Origin: Ailanthus altissimus
Taxonomy: Eukaryota; Streptophyta; Magnoliopsida; Sapindales; Simaroubaceae
Assembly: GCA_946807835.1 (NCBI GenBank)
Contig: OX327697.1
Span: 18,920,001 to 18,984,000, forward strand
Direction of reading: 5' to 3'
DNA length: 64,000 nt
Shown here: one piece after another, positions 37,320-48,480 of the stretch
Position numbering within the stretch: the stretch's first letter is position 1
Layout: each line of letters starts with the position of its first letter
Program-made: the position numbers and the translations under genes
Notes under the pieces: generated by a model
What the model saw: the letters and a program-made list of their open reading frames with translations, nothing else
What the model was told of the DNA's origin: nothing
Database searches by the model: none

Positions 37320-40300
37320 CTAAATAGGCCCAGTACTAAGTGCATTGTCTAAATCAGCAATCAAGTCATTTACATCTTCAATTCCCACAGAAATACGAAT
37401 AAGATCTTCTGTTAGACCTCTTGTCTTGCGCACTGATGCAGGTATGCTTGCATGGGACATAAAGCAAGGCATGCTCATAAGTGACTTCACACTCCCTATG
37501 AATTGGAAAAAAAAAAAAAGAAGCAACTATATCTTAGCTTCAGCACCAAAGCATGTTAACTAAATTCTAACTGGCCTGGTAACATTTCTTTTTTACAACT
37601 GAAACAGTACTGCCTCTTAAACAAATGTCACTGTGCCAAGCTGATATAACACCCACAAGTTCACAGAAATAAAAACTTTCCCCATCAAATAGTTGTTTAT
37701 TGGCACCATGACTCTGTTCTCTCATTGAACAGTGGTACAAGTTTTTATTCTTCCATGAAACATCTGGTAATTTACTACTAAGTAATATTTGACACTTGGG
37801 TCATTCATTCCTCTCTTCCATATTGGCACAGAGATTTAAGATTATTATTATGGCCAATTCTTTAATACAGTCACCACTGATATTGCTATCTGGGGAAGAA
37901 CCATAACTGAAATTAAAAAAATTTTAACAGAGAAGATGCAGTCATGCATGTCTCTAAATTAGGAAGTGTAATTACCAAAGCTGACTGTAATGCTGAAGTA
38001 CTTTGTACCCTCAACAACATGCTTTGAGAGTGCCAGTGACCCTGTCAGAAAGCTAAGCACAGACCCTGCACCCTTTGCCTAAAGGAGCACAGGCAAGGTT
38101 TTAATAATAACAGGAAAAGAAGGAAAAATATATAGCTCAATTGTTTGGAAGTACCTGAGAGTAGTGTAATTCACGTCCAGGATGATCAGGGAGACCAGCA
38201 TAATTAACTTTCTTAACTCGCGGATGAGAAACCAGGAACTCAGCTATCTTCTGTGCATTATCCTGGAAAGGATGCAAATGACTCAATATAATGTTTAACT
38301 CAGATATTTGACTTTTGCAAAAGAAAACAGAAGAGGGGCACGAAAGCTAAAAGAAGAAACAAAGGGAACTGTGAAATCTTTTAACAGACCTTTAATACTT
38401 TCAACAGAGATTTCAAATCCTCTTTAAAGCAGGCAAATAAGTAATCACCTTATATAGTTTATCCAACTAACAACAGTACTCCAACTACAACCACATCCAC
38501 AATTCTTAACTCTGAAGGCTCAATAAGCAGCAGTAACCATATCTACTCCGTCTAAAAAAATGTCAAGCAGAAAGCTGGAAAATTGATATCAACTAAGTTC
38601 AAATTCTTAACCTTAAGTCCAATAGCAAGCGAATATGCACAGGCTGACCATCAAAAGAAGAATCTAACACAAACTCTAATTTTAGATACTAGTTTCTTTT
38701 ATATATATATATATATAAGGTCAAATAATTAAGAGGATTACTTGGTAATTACAATTTCTGAGCAAAATATGCATCTGAGCCACTGAACAACTTTACCAGA
38801 ATGTTTGGATTGTTTCGAATTTAAAGACTAAAACAACATAATGATGTCATGTCTATAAAGAAGCTCATAGCCACAAGCAATATCATCATAGATATCTTGT
38901 TTTCCAGCAAAAAGTACAAACTATGCTAGCAGGAAAATGTTGACCTCCAGGAGAAAAGTCAAGCCAGCCTCTCTAACCCCTCTTTGAAATGTTACTAAGC
39001 ATCCTTGATAATTGTAATATAGCGCAATAAAAAATTGGAGAATTACTTTATTTGGAACAGTTTCTGCTGCCATCATTACACAAAGCTATACATTTGCAAA
39101 CATATATTTCATAATGAGACAGGATCAGGACACTGTCTTATTTGACATTTGAAATAGAAGAGTTGTGGCGCACCAAGATTAAAAAGTTGCGACCTTAGAA
39201 ACTAAATAATATTAATAGCTCCCTACCAGAATATCTGTTAGGAATTTGACAAAATCCTAGTGAAACTTAATTGGAAATTGAGGTTTTGTATGTGTGTCTT
39301 ATATTGGAGATTTAGCTCAAATGGTGAGAATAAAATCAACAGCATGTGAAGGTTTGAGTTGTAGGGGAAAGAGAAGGAAGAAACAAGCAGATGAAGCTTA
39401 TTCCTCTAAGGTGTATTCTCATCCAGTGGAGACATTTGGAACACAGCATCCCTAGTAGGTATTTAAAATGCCCAATTCAATAAGAGGTCACCGAATCCAT
39501 GGATACAAAAAACATCTAAACTTAATATCTTCAATGTCCGATCTAACAGTAATGTCAATAATTTTTTAAAATAAAAAGGAGAAACCTCCACTCAAACAAT
39601 TTAAACTGCAAACCAACGTCCCAACGCCAGTCCAAATTCATCAATTTAAGCACAACCGAGAACATTTCCACTTCTCATTATTCCAAAATTTCTACTTTTG
39701 ACATTGACAGTAAAGTGGACACAACCTGAAACATTTCCCCACTTTGCAAGTTTCAATATTTTTGTAATAATATCAGTTTTAAAATTTTGCAGTCTCTTAT
39801 TCATGCACTAGTATCACATGTTTATTTGACATCTGACTTTCATTAAGACATTTAGCTTTGGAAGCAGCTTGGTATTGAACATTATAAACATGGAATAATA
39901 TCAAAAGCTGAGGAGGATTACTGAACATGTCAAAGTTCAGATATAGCTCAGTGATTGCTTAACCATCTTAACAGCAACCAGCATGAATAATGTTAGAAGA
40001 TTTTATTCGTTACGTTTCCCTTTTAAATTTGCACCATACTAGAATTGGTGGGATTGTATTAAATAATAAAGAAAAAGTGGAAGACACAACATTACCTGTT
40101 GCTTCTCAACACGTAAGGCCATGGTCTTGATACCTCGCAAACAGAGCCAACAATCAAATGGAGCTAACCCAGAGCCTTCTGCATTTTGTAGGAAATACAA
40201 GTCTTTTGCCAAGCTGGTGCATTTAAAGACAGTGGGTAAAAGTTGTAAGGACAACACATTTCAAATACTTAATTAAGAAGTCACAAGTTTTGAACAGTTA

Positions 40301-43300
40301 GGCTTTTAACAATCTATATTCACAAAAGAAAAAGGCTATTAATGATTAAATAAAACAAACAAATAGAAGGTATAAAAACATGAAAACAATATTTTCAACA
40401 TTGTGTCTGTGTTGTGATCCAAACTGCACCCCCAGTAAGAAGGGATGTTTGCTGCCAAAAACACACTCCAATGTGCTGTCTTACCAAATAAAAGTGCCTC
40501 AATTTCTTTTTCTTTTTCTTAATTTTTTATTACTATTAATATTTTTGTTTATGTGTGCACTTTCATAGAGAACAGCTCTTCCTGACCCAGAGGAAACATC
40601 TACAACCTCTGAAACATCTACATGCTACCCTTCACAAGGACATCTACAGTAGGTACCCACTTTTTCTCCAAATAACACTATGCTATGAAAATACAAATTC
40701 TTCAGATTAAAAATTTAAAAGAAAAAGTTAAAAGTTGTGAAGTAGAAATGCTAAGAGTATGGGTCAGAACCTTTCCCCTTTCACTGCAAGCACATCTGCC
40801 ATGAGATCACTGTGTCCAGCTATAAATTTCGTAGCTGAGTGCATCACAATGTCTGCACAGGAATGGACTGATCACAGTTAACAAAAAATTAAAGGAAAAA
40901 TAGCAATCCACTGAAACTCAAAGTCATATCAGTACATCTGATACCTGCTCCAAGTTCCAGGGGTTGTGACAATACAGGGGACATAATGCTATTATCAACC
41001 AGAACAAGAGCACCATGTGCATGAGCCAATTCCGAAATTTTCTAGAAGTTACAAAAAAAATGGAAAAGTATTCTGCAATTAGAAAGTATCGCTGACTTTA
41101 TTGTTATAACAAGAGCAATTAAAAAACTATAAGTTCCTGGTACACAAGTATCAAAAGACCACCATCTGAAAAACCAAAATATAATAATGATAATAATGCA
41201 TGTTAAAATAAATTAAGAAGTATATTTTCTCATTTAAAATAATGCACTATGTCAAAGGGGTGTTCCTCCCAATTGCTTCTTGCTAGCACAGGAAATCCAA
41301 CTCATTTTATGCCATCGTTCTATGCCTTCCTTTCCATGTGAATATGGCTACTTTGCTAGGCTATTCTTCAAATCGAAGAAACGTAAGGATGTTGTATAAA
41401 TAAGGGCACTCTCTCTGGGCCCTCTCTCTTGCAAGTGAACTAAAGGCTAGGCTTCTTCATGACTTTGCTCGAATGCCTTGTTCTGTACTGTAGCACAAGA
41501 ATAAGCTGCTTTCAAAGAAGGAACAAGCGCTCCTTGAACGGAGATTGCTGTTCAAGCAGTTTATATTGTTTAAAGAACCAAACCAATCTCTTTTTATTAT
41601 AATACCATTATCATGAAAGCATCTACAGCACATGCATAATTTTTAATATTATCAAGCACGTTACATTTACATATGCTTAGAAAATACACTTTATCACTAG
41701 ATTATTCCAGCAGTTAAACAGCCTAAACATACTAATAACAGGATTGATAATTTAGAAAAGCTAAATGTCTTATGCGAATATCACAAATTTGTTGTCTAGG
41801 GTTGGTTGGACTTTCCAGCCACACAAGCTTTGTCCAAGGACCAATAGCACAGGCAACCTCACCTAGATTGCATGTATTCACACGCCTGCACATTTTCAAG
41901 CATAATTATCTCAGATTTCAACCATAGCAGAAGCACAATGAGAAAAATAAGAAAATGTACTAACTTCACCACAATCCCAGTTTTTGGAGTTACTTGGGAT
42001 AGCAAACGGTCAGAACCACCATATAGGTCATCTCCAGCAACAATTTCTTCACCTAAAAATAATATAAAATGTACCAATAGATCCCATAATTTATTATTAG
42101 CTTCAGAAGGACAAAAAAGACATAAACTAGAATGTGCATCTCATCAAAAGAAATAGTAAAAGCATAATTGATTTAGTAAAAGAAATGCAGTGGGGTAAAA
42201 AGAGCACCAGTTCCAACAAGATGGGTAACTGCAGATAAAGCAGCCATTCCACTGGTAAAGCAAAATGTTCGATCTGCCTTATCAAGCTTTGCCAGGAGGC
42301 TAAGAAATAATTAAAAAAATAAAATAAAACTTGGGAGAAACAGGCAGAGTAACTGCATTTCATTATCTGCAAAACTACTTCAAATGTACAGAGATCTTCA
42401 ACAAGCATGATCACCTTTCTAAGACATCTCGCGTAGGATTTCCACTTCTGGTATAATCATAGGGGCCATTTTCTGTGGCTGACGGCTAGGAAACACAGTT
42501 TATGGAAGATATAGTCAAATCTCAATTGTTAAAAAGTTTATAATGGAACTGAAATTTCATTATCCATGTAATTTTCTTTGAGCAAAAAGTCTTGTTACAG
42601 ATACTAAAGAAAACTCCTGTCTCTTATTATATAAGCTTTTTAAATGACCATTGTAGCTCAGACTAACATCACATGGATAGGAAACAATAGGTGGATTAAA
42701 TTGTCATGAAATATGCAAACAGATATAGATCCATAGTTGAAAGAAAAGAAGCATGAATGTAGGTACTATTTTCAAATCAAATCCTGAAATTATTTGTCCA
42801 TCTTTTCATTGTAAAATGCACCCCCCACCCCACCCCACCCCAACCCAACCCAACCCAAAAGAGTTTTGCATACTTTAAATTGTCAAAATATAATATTCCA
42901 AAATTTTCATTATTTCTGGAATATAATGAGACCACCCACCTCCCCCGCCCCCCAAAAAAAAGAGTTTTGCATACCTTAAATTGTCAAAATATAATATTCC
43001 AAAATTTTCATTGTTTCTGGAATATAATGACATATAAAAACTAAAAAAATAGAAACTTAAAGACTTAGATGTGGATAAGTTTTTCATTTGACAGTCTATC
43101 CTTCCCAGTCATAACAAGTAGTAGGAACGTAAAGAAATAAAGTGTTAGTGGCTTAGGAGCAGCAGGAGGAAGCTTACCTGCTTAAAAGTAGCTGTCTGGT
43201 AAAGCGGGGTGCTCAATGCATCATACGGATCAAACTCGTTTGAGAAATTCATCAATAATGTAGAAACACTTGGCTCCTTAACGTTTGCTTCTTGAATATA

Positions 43301-43774
43301 ATGACATATAACAAACAAATGTAAATGCATCGACAAGACAAACTATATACTAAATTAAAATTATTTATCGACAAATTATTATTATTTTTATTATAAAATC
43401 AAACGAAACAAACAAACCTTCTAAACAGACAGCTACATCATCGACAAGAGCTGAAGTGCTGACATCCATGTCTCTGTCCTTTGAACAATTCAGTTTTAGT
43501 TTCTTCCGTTTTTCCTTATTGACCACCAAACTTGCAGGGAAATTCCCAGGTACCAAGCCCTACGAACAAGCACCACGACCAATTAGAATGTTTTAATTTA
43601 ATTTCCAAACAAAAATGGAACAAATTTAATCGTTATCGCCTTCTTTCACCATGAATGGGCGATGGAAATTGAAAATAGAAATAGACTTACACAGTTGTTG
43701 ATGATCTTATCAGGACCAGTATAAAAAGAGGAAACGAAGGACTTGTGAGAGAGACAAGATGATGAGGCCATCAT
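37320..43774 (-). CDS. CBL: Cystathionine beta-lyase, chloroplastic
   Basis: Thirteen exons on the minus strand join in frame to 461 residues: 43774-43691, 43559-43418, 43290-43178, 42485-42415, 42299-42208, 42052-41965, 41885-41774, 41041-40945, 40852-40771, 40213-40096, 38262-38155, 38078-37976, 37495-37320. The enzyme splits cystathionine to homocysteine, pyruvate and ammonia with PLP, the step before methionine synthesis. The N-terminus ([19 protein letters not shown]) is Ser-rich and suits a plastid transit peptide. PLP-site signatures: [12 protein letters not shown] (residues 122-133), FTSGMAAL (151-158), LVDNSIMSP (248-256, Asp250) and [11 protein letters not shown] with Schiff-base Lys275. 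SHASIP and [12 protein letters not shown] lie at the C-terminus. Length fits the family (about 460). Oddities: intron 7 (41773-41042) starts AT, not GT; a few substitutions fall at usually constant sites (LMADVLAV for LMAGVLAV). The alternative, cystathionine gamma-synthase, lacks this exon sequence. Confidence 0.95.
38698..38717. repeat. (TA)n microsatellite in CBL intron 11
   Basis: A run of about ten TA units in the 1.8-kb intron 38263-40095. The rest of this intron shows no gene or element I can name. Confidence 0.85.
41771..41776 (-). other. Non-canonical 5' splice site of CBL intron 7
   Basis: On the minus strand the exon ends GATATTCGC at 41774 and the next bases are ATAAGA. Frame and homology (DIR then [10 protein letters not shown]) fix the boundary at phase 0. 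The donor therefore differs from the consensus GTAAGA only at its first base. The acceptor is a normal TTCTAG (41042). It does not match the U12 donor ATATCC. Confidence 0.75.
42819..42857 (-). repeat. G-rich tract (G4-capable) in CBL intron 3, transcript sense strand
   Basis: The + strand reads repeated CCCCA and CCCAA blocks. The transcribed sense (minus) strand is therefore GGGTT repeats followed by GGGGT repeats, at least seven runs of three or more G with 1-2 base loops. This satisfies the G-quadruplex pattern in the pre-mRNA. Confidence 0.85.
42861..43032. repeat. 101-bp tandem duplication in CBL intron 3
   Basis: GAGTTTTGCATACTTTAAATTG at 42861 recurs at 42962. Both copies run on through AAATATAATATTCCAAAATTTT and TTTCTGGAATATAATGA. 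A second G-rich block (minus strand GGGGGGCGGGGGAGG) lies between them at about 42939-42955. The phrase GAATATAATGACATATA also occurs at the intron's own acceptor end (43293-43310), so the duplication seems to have involved the acceptor region. Confidence 0.85.
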
Positions 43775-43869
43775 TAGGGCTTATTAATAATTATTAGTGT
43801 GCTGAGAAGAGGTGCGAGTGTCAGCTGAGACCAAAAGCAAAAGCTCCATTTAAGAGAAGGGGAAACAAA

Positions 43870-43955
43870 AGCTTTATACATTTTACATACTCGTGTTGGT
43901 TCGTTTTTGATTCGGCTAGATTTTCTCCTACAACAAAACTGTTTGTGCACACGTG
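43870..43955 (-). promoter_or_regulatory. CBL promoter elements: TATA-like box and G-box
   Basis: On the minus strand TATAAA (43877-43872 region, + strand TTTATA) lies about 100 bp upstream of the ATG. CACGTG (43950-43955) lies about 75 bp further upstream. Spacing is plausible for a plant core promoter and a G-box. No functional evidence beyond position. Confidence 0.55.
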
Positions 43956-43984
43956 CTGGCTTCTTTTGAATTTGTGACATCACT

Positions 43985-44285
43985 CACTCATAGAATAATT
44001 AAATCAATTTTAATTTGGTTATGATTTCCAAATTTTGATATTTTAATTTAATTGTCACGAATTAAACAATAAAATTAATAAGTGTTCAACTTAAAACTCT
44101 TGCCCAAGCTCAATCCCTCAAAAAAAACCCATTACAACCTATGTAAAAATCTATCACATAGGTATTTAAGTTTTTAGCCTACAAAAAAATATCCTTAACA
44201 TAAATACTTTAGTTCTAAAAGTCTCACATAAATCCTTTAAAAGACTGACACGCTATTTGGAAGAAATCTTCTACAAAGGAAAAGC
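43985..44285. other. AT-rich spacer, no gene
   Basis: Noncoding. Phrases such as AATCCTTTAAAAGACTGAC (44231) resemble AATCCTTTAAGAGCCCAAC (44564) on the other side of the GC-richer block, suggesting that one repeat surrounds it. Confidence 0.4.
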
Positions 44286-44531
44286 TTGTATCAAGTAAGT
44301 GGAGAGGAAAGATCTCCGGAGATTCTTATCTCATTCCATTCCAGTGGCTCGACCAATAACCAATGGCGAAAACTAAAAAATCCATGGTTTTTCAGTAGAA
44401 CCCTATTTCGCCCAAGTTGTTGCGGAACCGAAAAAAAGAAGCGATTTTTCCCACAGCTTGCTCATAGTGCAGGTCCCACTTGTATATTGTATTTGGCCGA
44501 AGAAGCATCGGTAAACTCTCTAAGAGGCTGA
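44286..44531 (+). other. GC-richer 81-codon frame, possible organellar insertion
   Basis: The product contains RSPEILISFHSSGSTNN, WRKLKNPWFFSRTLFRPSCC and QLAHSAGPTCILYLAEEA. Base composition and codon use differ from the surrounding AT-rich DNA, and the style (GC-balanced, Ser/Phe/Leu/Arg-rich) recalls plant mitochondrial sequence, but I cannot identify the source. No promoter or splice signals support a nuclear gene. It may be a nuclear insert of organelle DNA inside an older repeat. Confidence 0.3.
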
Positions 44532-45143
44532 CTACATAAACCCTTCAAAAGGTTGACTCATTAAATCCTTTAAGAGCCCAACTGCATAAGCCTCTAAAAC
44601 TTACTGTTGAAACCTTTTGAAAGCTTAGAGAGAGATATATATTGACTGAGGACCAAGAACTGAGGACTTAGGGTGCTTTTATCCTTGGGGATCTCAGAAT
44701 CGCAAGATTTTCGTTACAAATCTTACTCTTACAATTTCGAGATAAGCCATAAATAGGAAAGTACAAACATATCCTAATTCTACAATGACTTTACAACCTA
44801 AGCTTATATACAATAGACTAAACAATGAAGTGAGAGGCGGTTCCTAGAAGCCGCATCTGCGCACTAAAAAAGAGAAAAAGATAAAACCTCTTTTTATTCT
44901 GTAATGGCTACCATTCTTTGCACTCTAGTTGTAAAACTATTATACAATCGTGCATATGAGTGAGATAACTTACTAGATGAAGTAGATTTATGTTCACATT
45001 GAACTATACAATTAAAATTCTATCTCTGCTTATGTTTGTCTTACTTTATAATATTAATTGAATTTGAAACTTTAAAAACCCAACAAAGCATCTAAGAGTG
45101 ATCATCTTAGCCCAACTCTTCAATAAATCTAAGAGTGATTATC
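44532..45143. other. Spacer between the foreign-looking block and a copia relic
   Basis: No gene is recognised. It may contain the 3' remains of the minus-strand copia element that begins at 46776, but I found no second copy of its LTR here. Confidence 0.35.
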
Positions 45144-46125
45144 CTACTCTACAATGGTCATGTCATTATCCAGTAATACTTTTTCGCTATTAATAGGTTG
45201 ATAATTGATAAATAAAGATTTATCCGGACAAATATGACAAGTGTAGCCAAAATCAAGTATCCACTCACCAGCATTTTTTCCATTAGAAGCAACCAAGGTC
45301 TTTGCACTATTGTAGTCTTCATCATAAGCTACTACAACATCACGTTCTTTCTTTTTATCCTTCATCTTGGCCATCTTTTCTAAATAATTCTTTATGAAGT
45401 ACCTTTTTTTTCTTGCAGCAATAATACTTCATTGATTTGCCCTTTAATTTTGATCTTAAGTTCCTCTTCTATTTACTTTCTCTATTCTCAAACCTTCTTC
45501 TTACAATTAATTCATCTGTAGAATTGGTCTCTAATCTTTTTTTCGATTCTTTTGAGTTTGAAAAGGCCTTGATATAAGTCATTGTTAAGTACTCCTTACT
45601 ATAGAAGAAAGTATCAACAAAGTTCTCATAACTTGGTAGCTGATAACTCAACAAGATTATAGTTTTATCTTCATATTCTATCTTTATGTCAATCGTCTCA
45701 AGATTGATGATAATTTTGTTGGGGGAATTAATATGGTCTTTAATTGGTGTACCCTTAGCCATAGACAAATGGTATAACTTCTTTATGCACAAATGATTTA
45801 CCAAGGACTTTGTTATAGACACATCATTAAGTTTCTTCCAAAAGACTAATTGTCATCTTCTCTTTAACAATTTCTCTCAAAACTTCATCTCTCACTGACA
45901 GAATCATTATGTGATGGATCTTTTTTAAATGGATTCACAACTTGGATTAGATCTTGATATCTCAAGCTTCTTCTCCTCACTAGTTGTGGCTAGAATCTTC
46001 TCAAAGGTAGAGTCAAGCCCTTGAATCACTAGTAAAGCAATCATCTTAACCTTCTAGAGATTAAAGTCATTATATCCATTAAACTTCTTAATTTATACTT
46101 GTGAGTTGTCATACCCTTAGATCTA
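45144..46125 (-). pseudogene. Copia gag and start of protease, minus strand
   Basis: The frame 45822-45469 gives KLYHLSMAKGTPIKDHINS, then INLETIDIKIEYEDKTIILL and LPSYENFVDTFFY, the conserved copia gag core (UBN2 type). After a frameshift over the zinc-knuckle region the frame 45374-45144 reads NAGEWILDFGYTCHICPDKS, the copia protease where WILDSG has become WILDFG. The C-terminus is cut off at 45144, so integrase and RT are missing. Confidence 0.88.
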
Positions 46126-46132
46126 ATACCAC
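46116..46132 (-). other. Primer-binding site of the copia element
   Basis: On the minus strand GTGGTATTAGATCT directly follows the LTR. It is a mutated form of TGGTATCAGAGC, the initiator tRNA-Met complement used by most copia elements. Confidence 0.7.
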
Positions 46133-46133
46133 T

Positions 46134-46776
46134 TGTTAGGATTTTTTCACACAAGTAATTAAGAATGAGAAAATCAAATGCATGAACAAGAATTTATTGG
46201 TTTGGCGATTGCCTACATCTATGATGATCAAGATTCTCGCTTCTTTTATTAATCAATGGTCCTAAAGATCTCCCTAGGGATTTACAGGGAATACAATCTC
46301 TTTCTGATAATCTCTCTCAAGTCAAAATAAGGCTTTTATATTGCTCTTAGATATCTAAGAAAACCCTAAATCGAGATATATTTGGAGAGTAATTTTAATT
46401 CTAAAACACAAAGGAATTTGGAGGCATTAACAGTCACTGGCATCATAGCCCCACTTAGCTGTGTTATGGTGTCATTTTTCTAGGTGATGGCACTATAGTG
46501 CCACTTTCTTAGGGTTATAGTGCCACTCTAATTTTAGAGTGGCACCATGACTACCATGGCACTGTGCCACCATTTTCTCATTCCCCAACGGCCACATACT
46601 GTCTTGGTGGCATTGTGGCCTTAGATTTCCGTGCCCTAGCCCTTAAGTGCTGTCTTGACTTGTGTTCTAACGCTTCATGCGACTTTGCACCTCTACTGCG
46701 TGTTTTCTCCTCATTTGTTCCGAATTAAAACTATACTACACATGATTTTTTTAATCACCAATCTTCACACATAACA
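46134..46776 (-). mobile_element. 5' LTR of the minus-strand copia element
   Basis: It is bounded by TGTTAGG (46134) and CATAACA (46776), giving TGTTA/TAACA inverted ends and 643 bp, next to the PBS. The interior 46440-46620 is GC-rich and full of GTGCCAC/GTGGCAC words. These include the palindrome GGCACTATAGTGCC at 46489-46502 and a hairpin with perfect 11-bp arms (46520-46530 and 46535-46545). Confidence 0.8.
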
Positions 46777-48284
46777 ATTATTAACATAAATATGAAAGGG
46801 AAAAAAATTAATTTAATGACCACACATCAATTTAGGTTGATTTCAAGTAATACACTGGTCAAGGAAGATAAAAACTACTTTAAGAATATAATTGAACGGT
46901 AAAAGATGATAACAATTTAACTCTCTAAGTTACACAATTGTTTAACTTTGATTTTTTATTTTGCCAAACTAAATTCTTAATGGTAATTGTTAGAACAAAT
47001 AACTAATAAGGTTACAAGACATATAAAAAAACGTTTATATAACCTGGGAAAGTGTTTTTTAATCATCCAACTATACACGCAGACTATATACTTGTCTCTA
47101 CTTTTGAGTTATTTATCTTTTTTTTAAAAAGGATTTATAGGCAGAAACCCTAGCTGCCTCTTCATCTGATTTTTCTATTCTATATAGAAAATTTTCTATT
47201 CTATATAGAAGTTTTATTATTTTTTATATGAACTTGTATATTAATATATATTTTTTTAAATAAGAGTCACTTAAGTGGTCTATTTAAATTATCTTTGATT
47301 GAGCTTTAGAGATATTTAATTCGATATAAACTTATTTTGTGTAGATACTTAATACTAATTAAATTATGATTAATAAAATTATAATTTAACATAATATATA
47401 AAAACTTATTTTACAGTTGTGATCATCAAGTCAAATTATTATATTCTCCTCTTTTCTATCACAAATAAAACTACATTAAATATTACATAGATTTAATTAT
47501 AGAAGACTGTTAAACTCTCGTGTTCACATTAAAAATTGTTAATCATTATAATCAAATTATTATGAATTCTTTAGATATGTTTTCTCAGCATTTATAATAA
47601 TAATTTAACATAATAAATTTAAAAATTTTATTTTGTGGATATCAATTCTATTTATAATTATGTCTAACATTGCACTGATAATTTATGCTTTCCGTTTTTA
47701 TTTGTTTTTTATATTTATTTAATTTGTATTTTGTTCTTATTTGATATACTTTTCATCTCAGGAGTTACATATTCAAAGCTTATGTCTCCAACAGTTAAAA
47801 TGATGACACTTTGGGAAAAACGATTCACTTTCAGGGTGGAGAGACCACGTTATCGTTCATGGAGACATTTATGCTGAAACAGTTTTTTGCAATATATCCT
47901 AAAGTAAATATGCTATTCGTCCCAGTGAAATACCAAAATTGAAAATAAGATCAGTTACATCACATAATGCTCATCTTAAGTTCATTCCCATTATAGTTGT
48001 AGATCCATGCACTTACGAAAATATCAAACAACATAGCTATGCCTACACGCAACATCATTGCTCTAATACTTTTTACGCAATCTAACAGAATAGTTGATGC
48101 AAATGACAACCCCATAATATTCACATCCAACAAAAAGCAAACATTACACCATTCCTATTTTATGACTGTGAAATTTATATAACAAAAACACACCACGAGA
48201 TAACCAAAAAGTGAATATAACAAGTGATAATGAAATTACAAAAACTTAAGCTTCCCACTCACCATGACAAGTTAGTTAACCCTT
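46777..48284. other. AT-rich DNA without a recognisable gene
   Basis: 47167-47209 has a small direct duplication of TTTTCTATTCTATATAGAA. 47760-48060 is less AT-biased, but none of its six frames gives a family I recognise. It may be a degraded part of the transposon carrying the Ulp1-like piece that follows. Confidence 0.4.
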
Positions 48285-48480
48285 TCACTCCATATTTGCA
48301 AGTTCACCTATCTTTATTGCTTGCTCCCATAAAGCCATTGCAATGTTGTTTCATAGGTGTGGTGTGTCTCCCTTGCCATAATTGATTGGCTTCCCAAACA
48401 TCATGTACTCTATTATCATTAGTGCAAAAACTCCATAATCACTGGATCCTTTCATTTATGGTGGAACACCTACCTTCAGT
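48285..48480 (-). pseudogene. Ulp1/C48-like protease C-terminal scrap
   Basis: On the minus strand: QLKVGVPP, a stop, then KGSSDYGVFALMIIEYMMFG and KPINYGKGDTPH, and after a shift WEQAIKIGELANME with a stop at 48285. In C48 (Ulp1) proteases the active-site phrase is (G/S)xDCGVF; here the cysteine is tyrosine. Plant Mutator-like and CACTA elements often carry such domains, so this is probably a transposon relic rather than a host SUMO protease. Confidence 0.5.

Noticed and set aside
42127..42414. 95-codon minus-strand frame over CBL exon 5
   Set aside because: It includes part of the real exon region but in a wrong frame and reads through the introns; the spliced model explains the sequence better.
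42875..43087. Glycine-run open frame on the minus strand
   Set aside because: It reads through the G-rich tract and the tandem duplication in CBL intron 3; a composition artefact.
48285..48480. Protein kinase C-terminal lobe reading of the same minus-strand frame
   Set aside because: The spacing and the DxGVF phrase fit a C48 protease better than a kinase; no DFG or APE motif is near.
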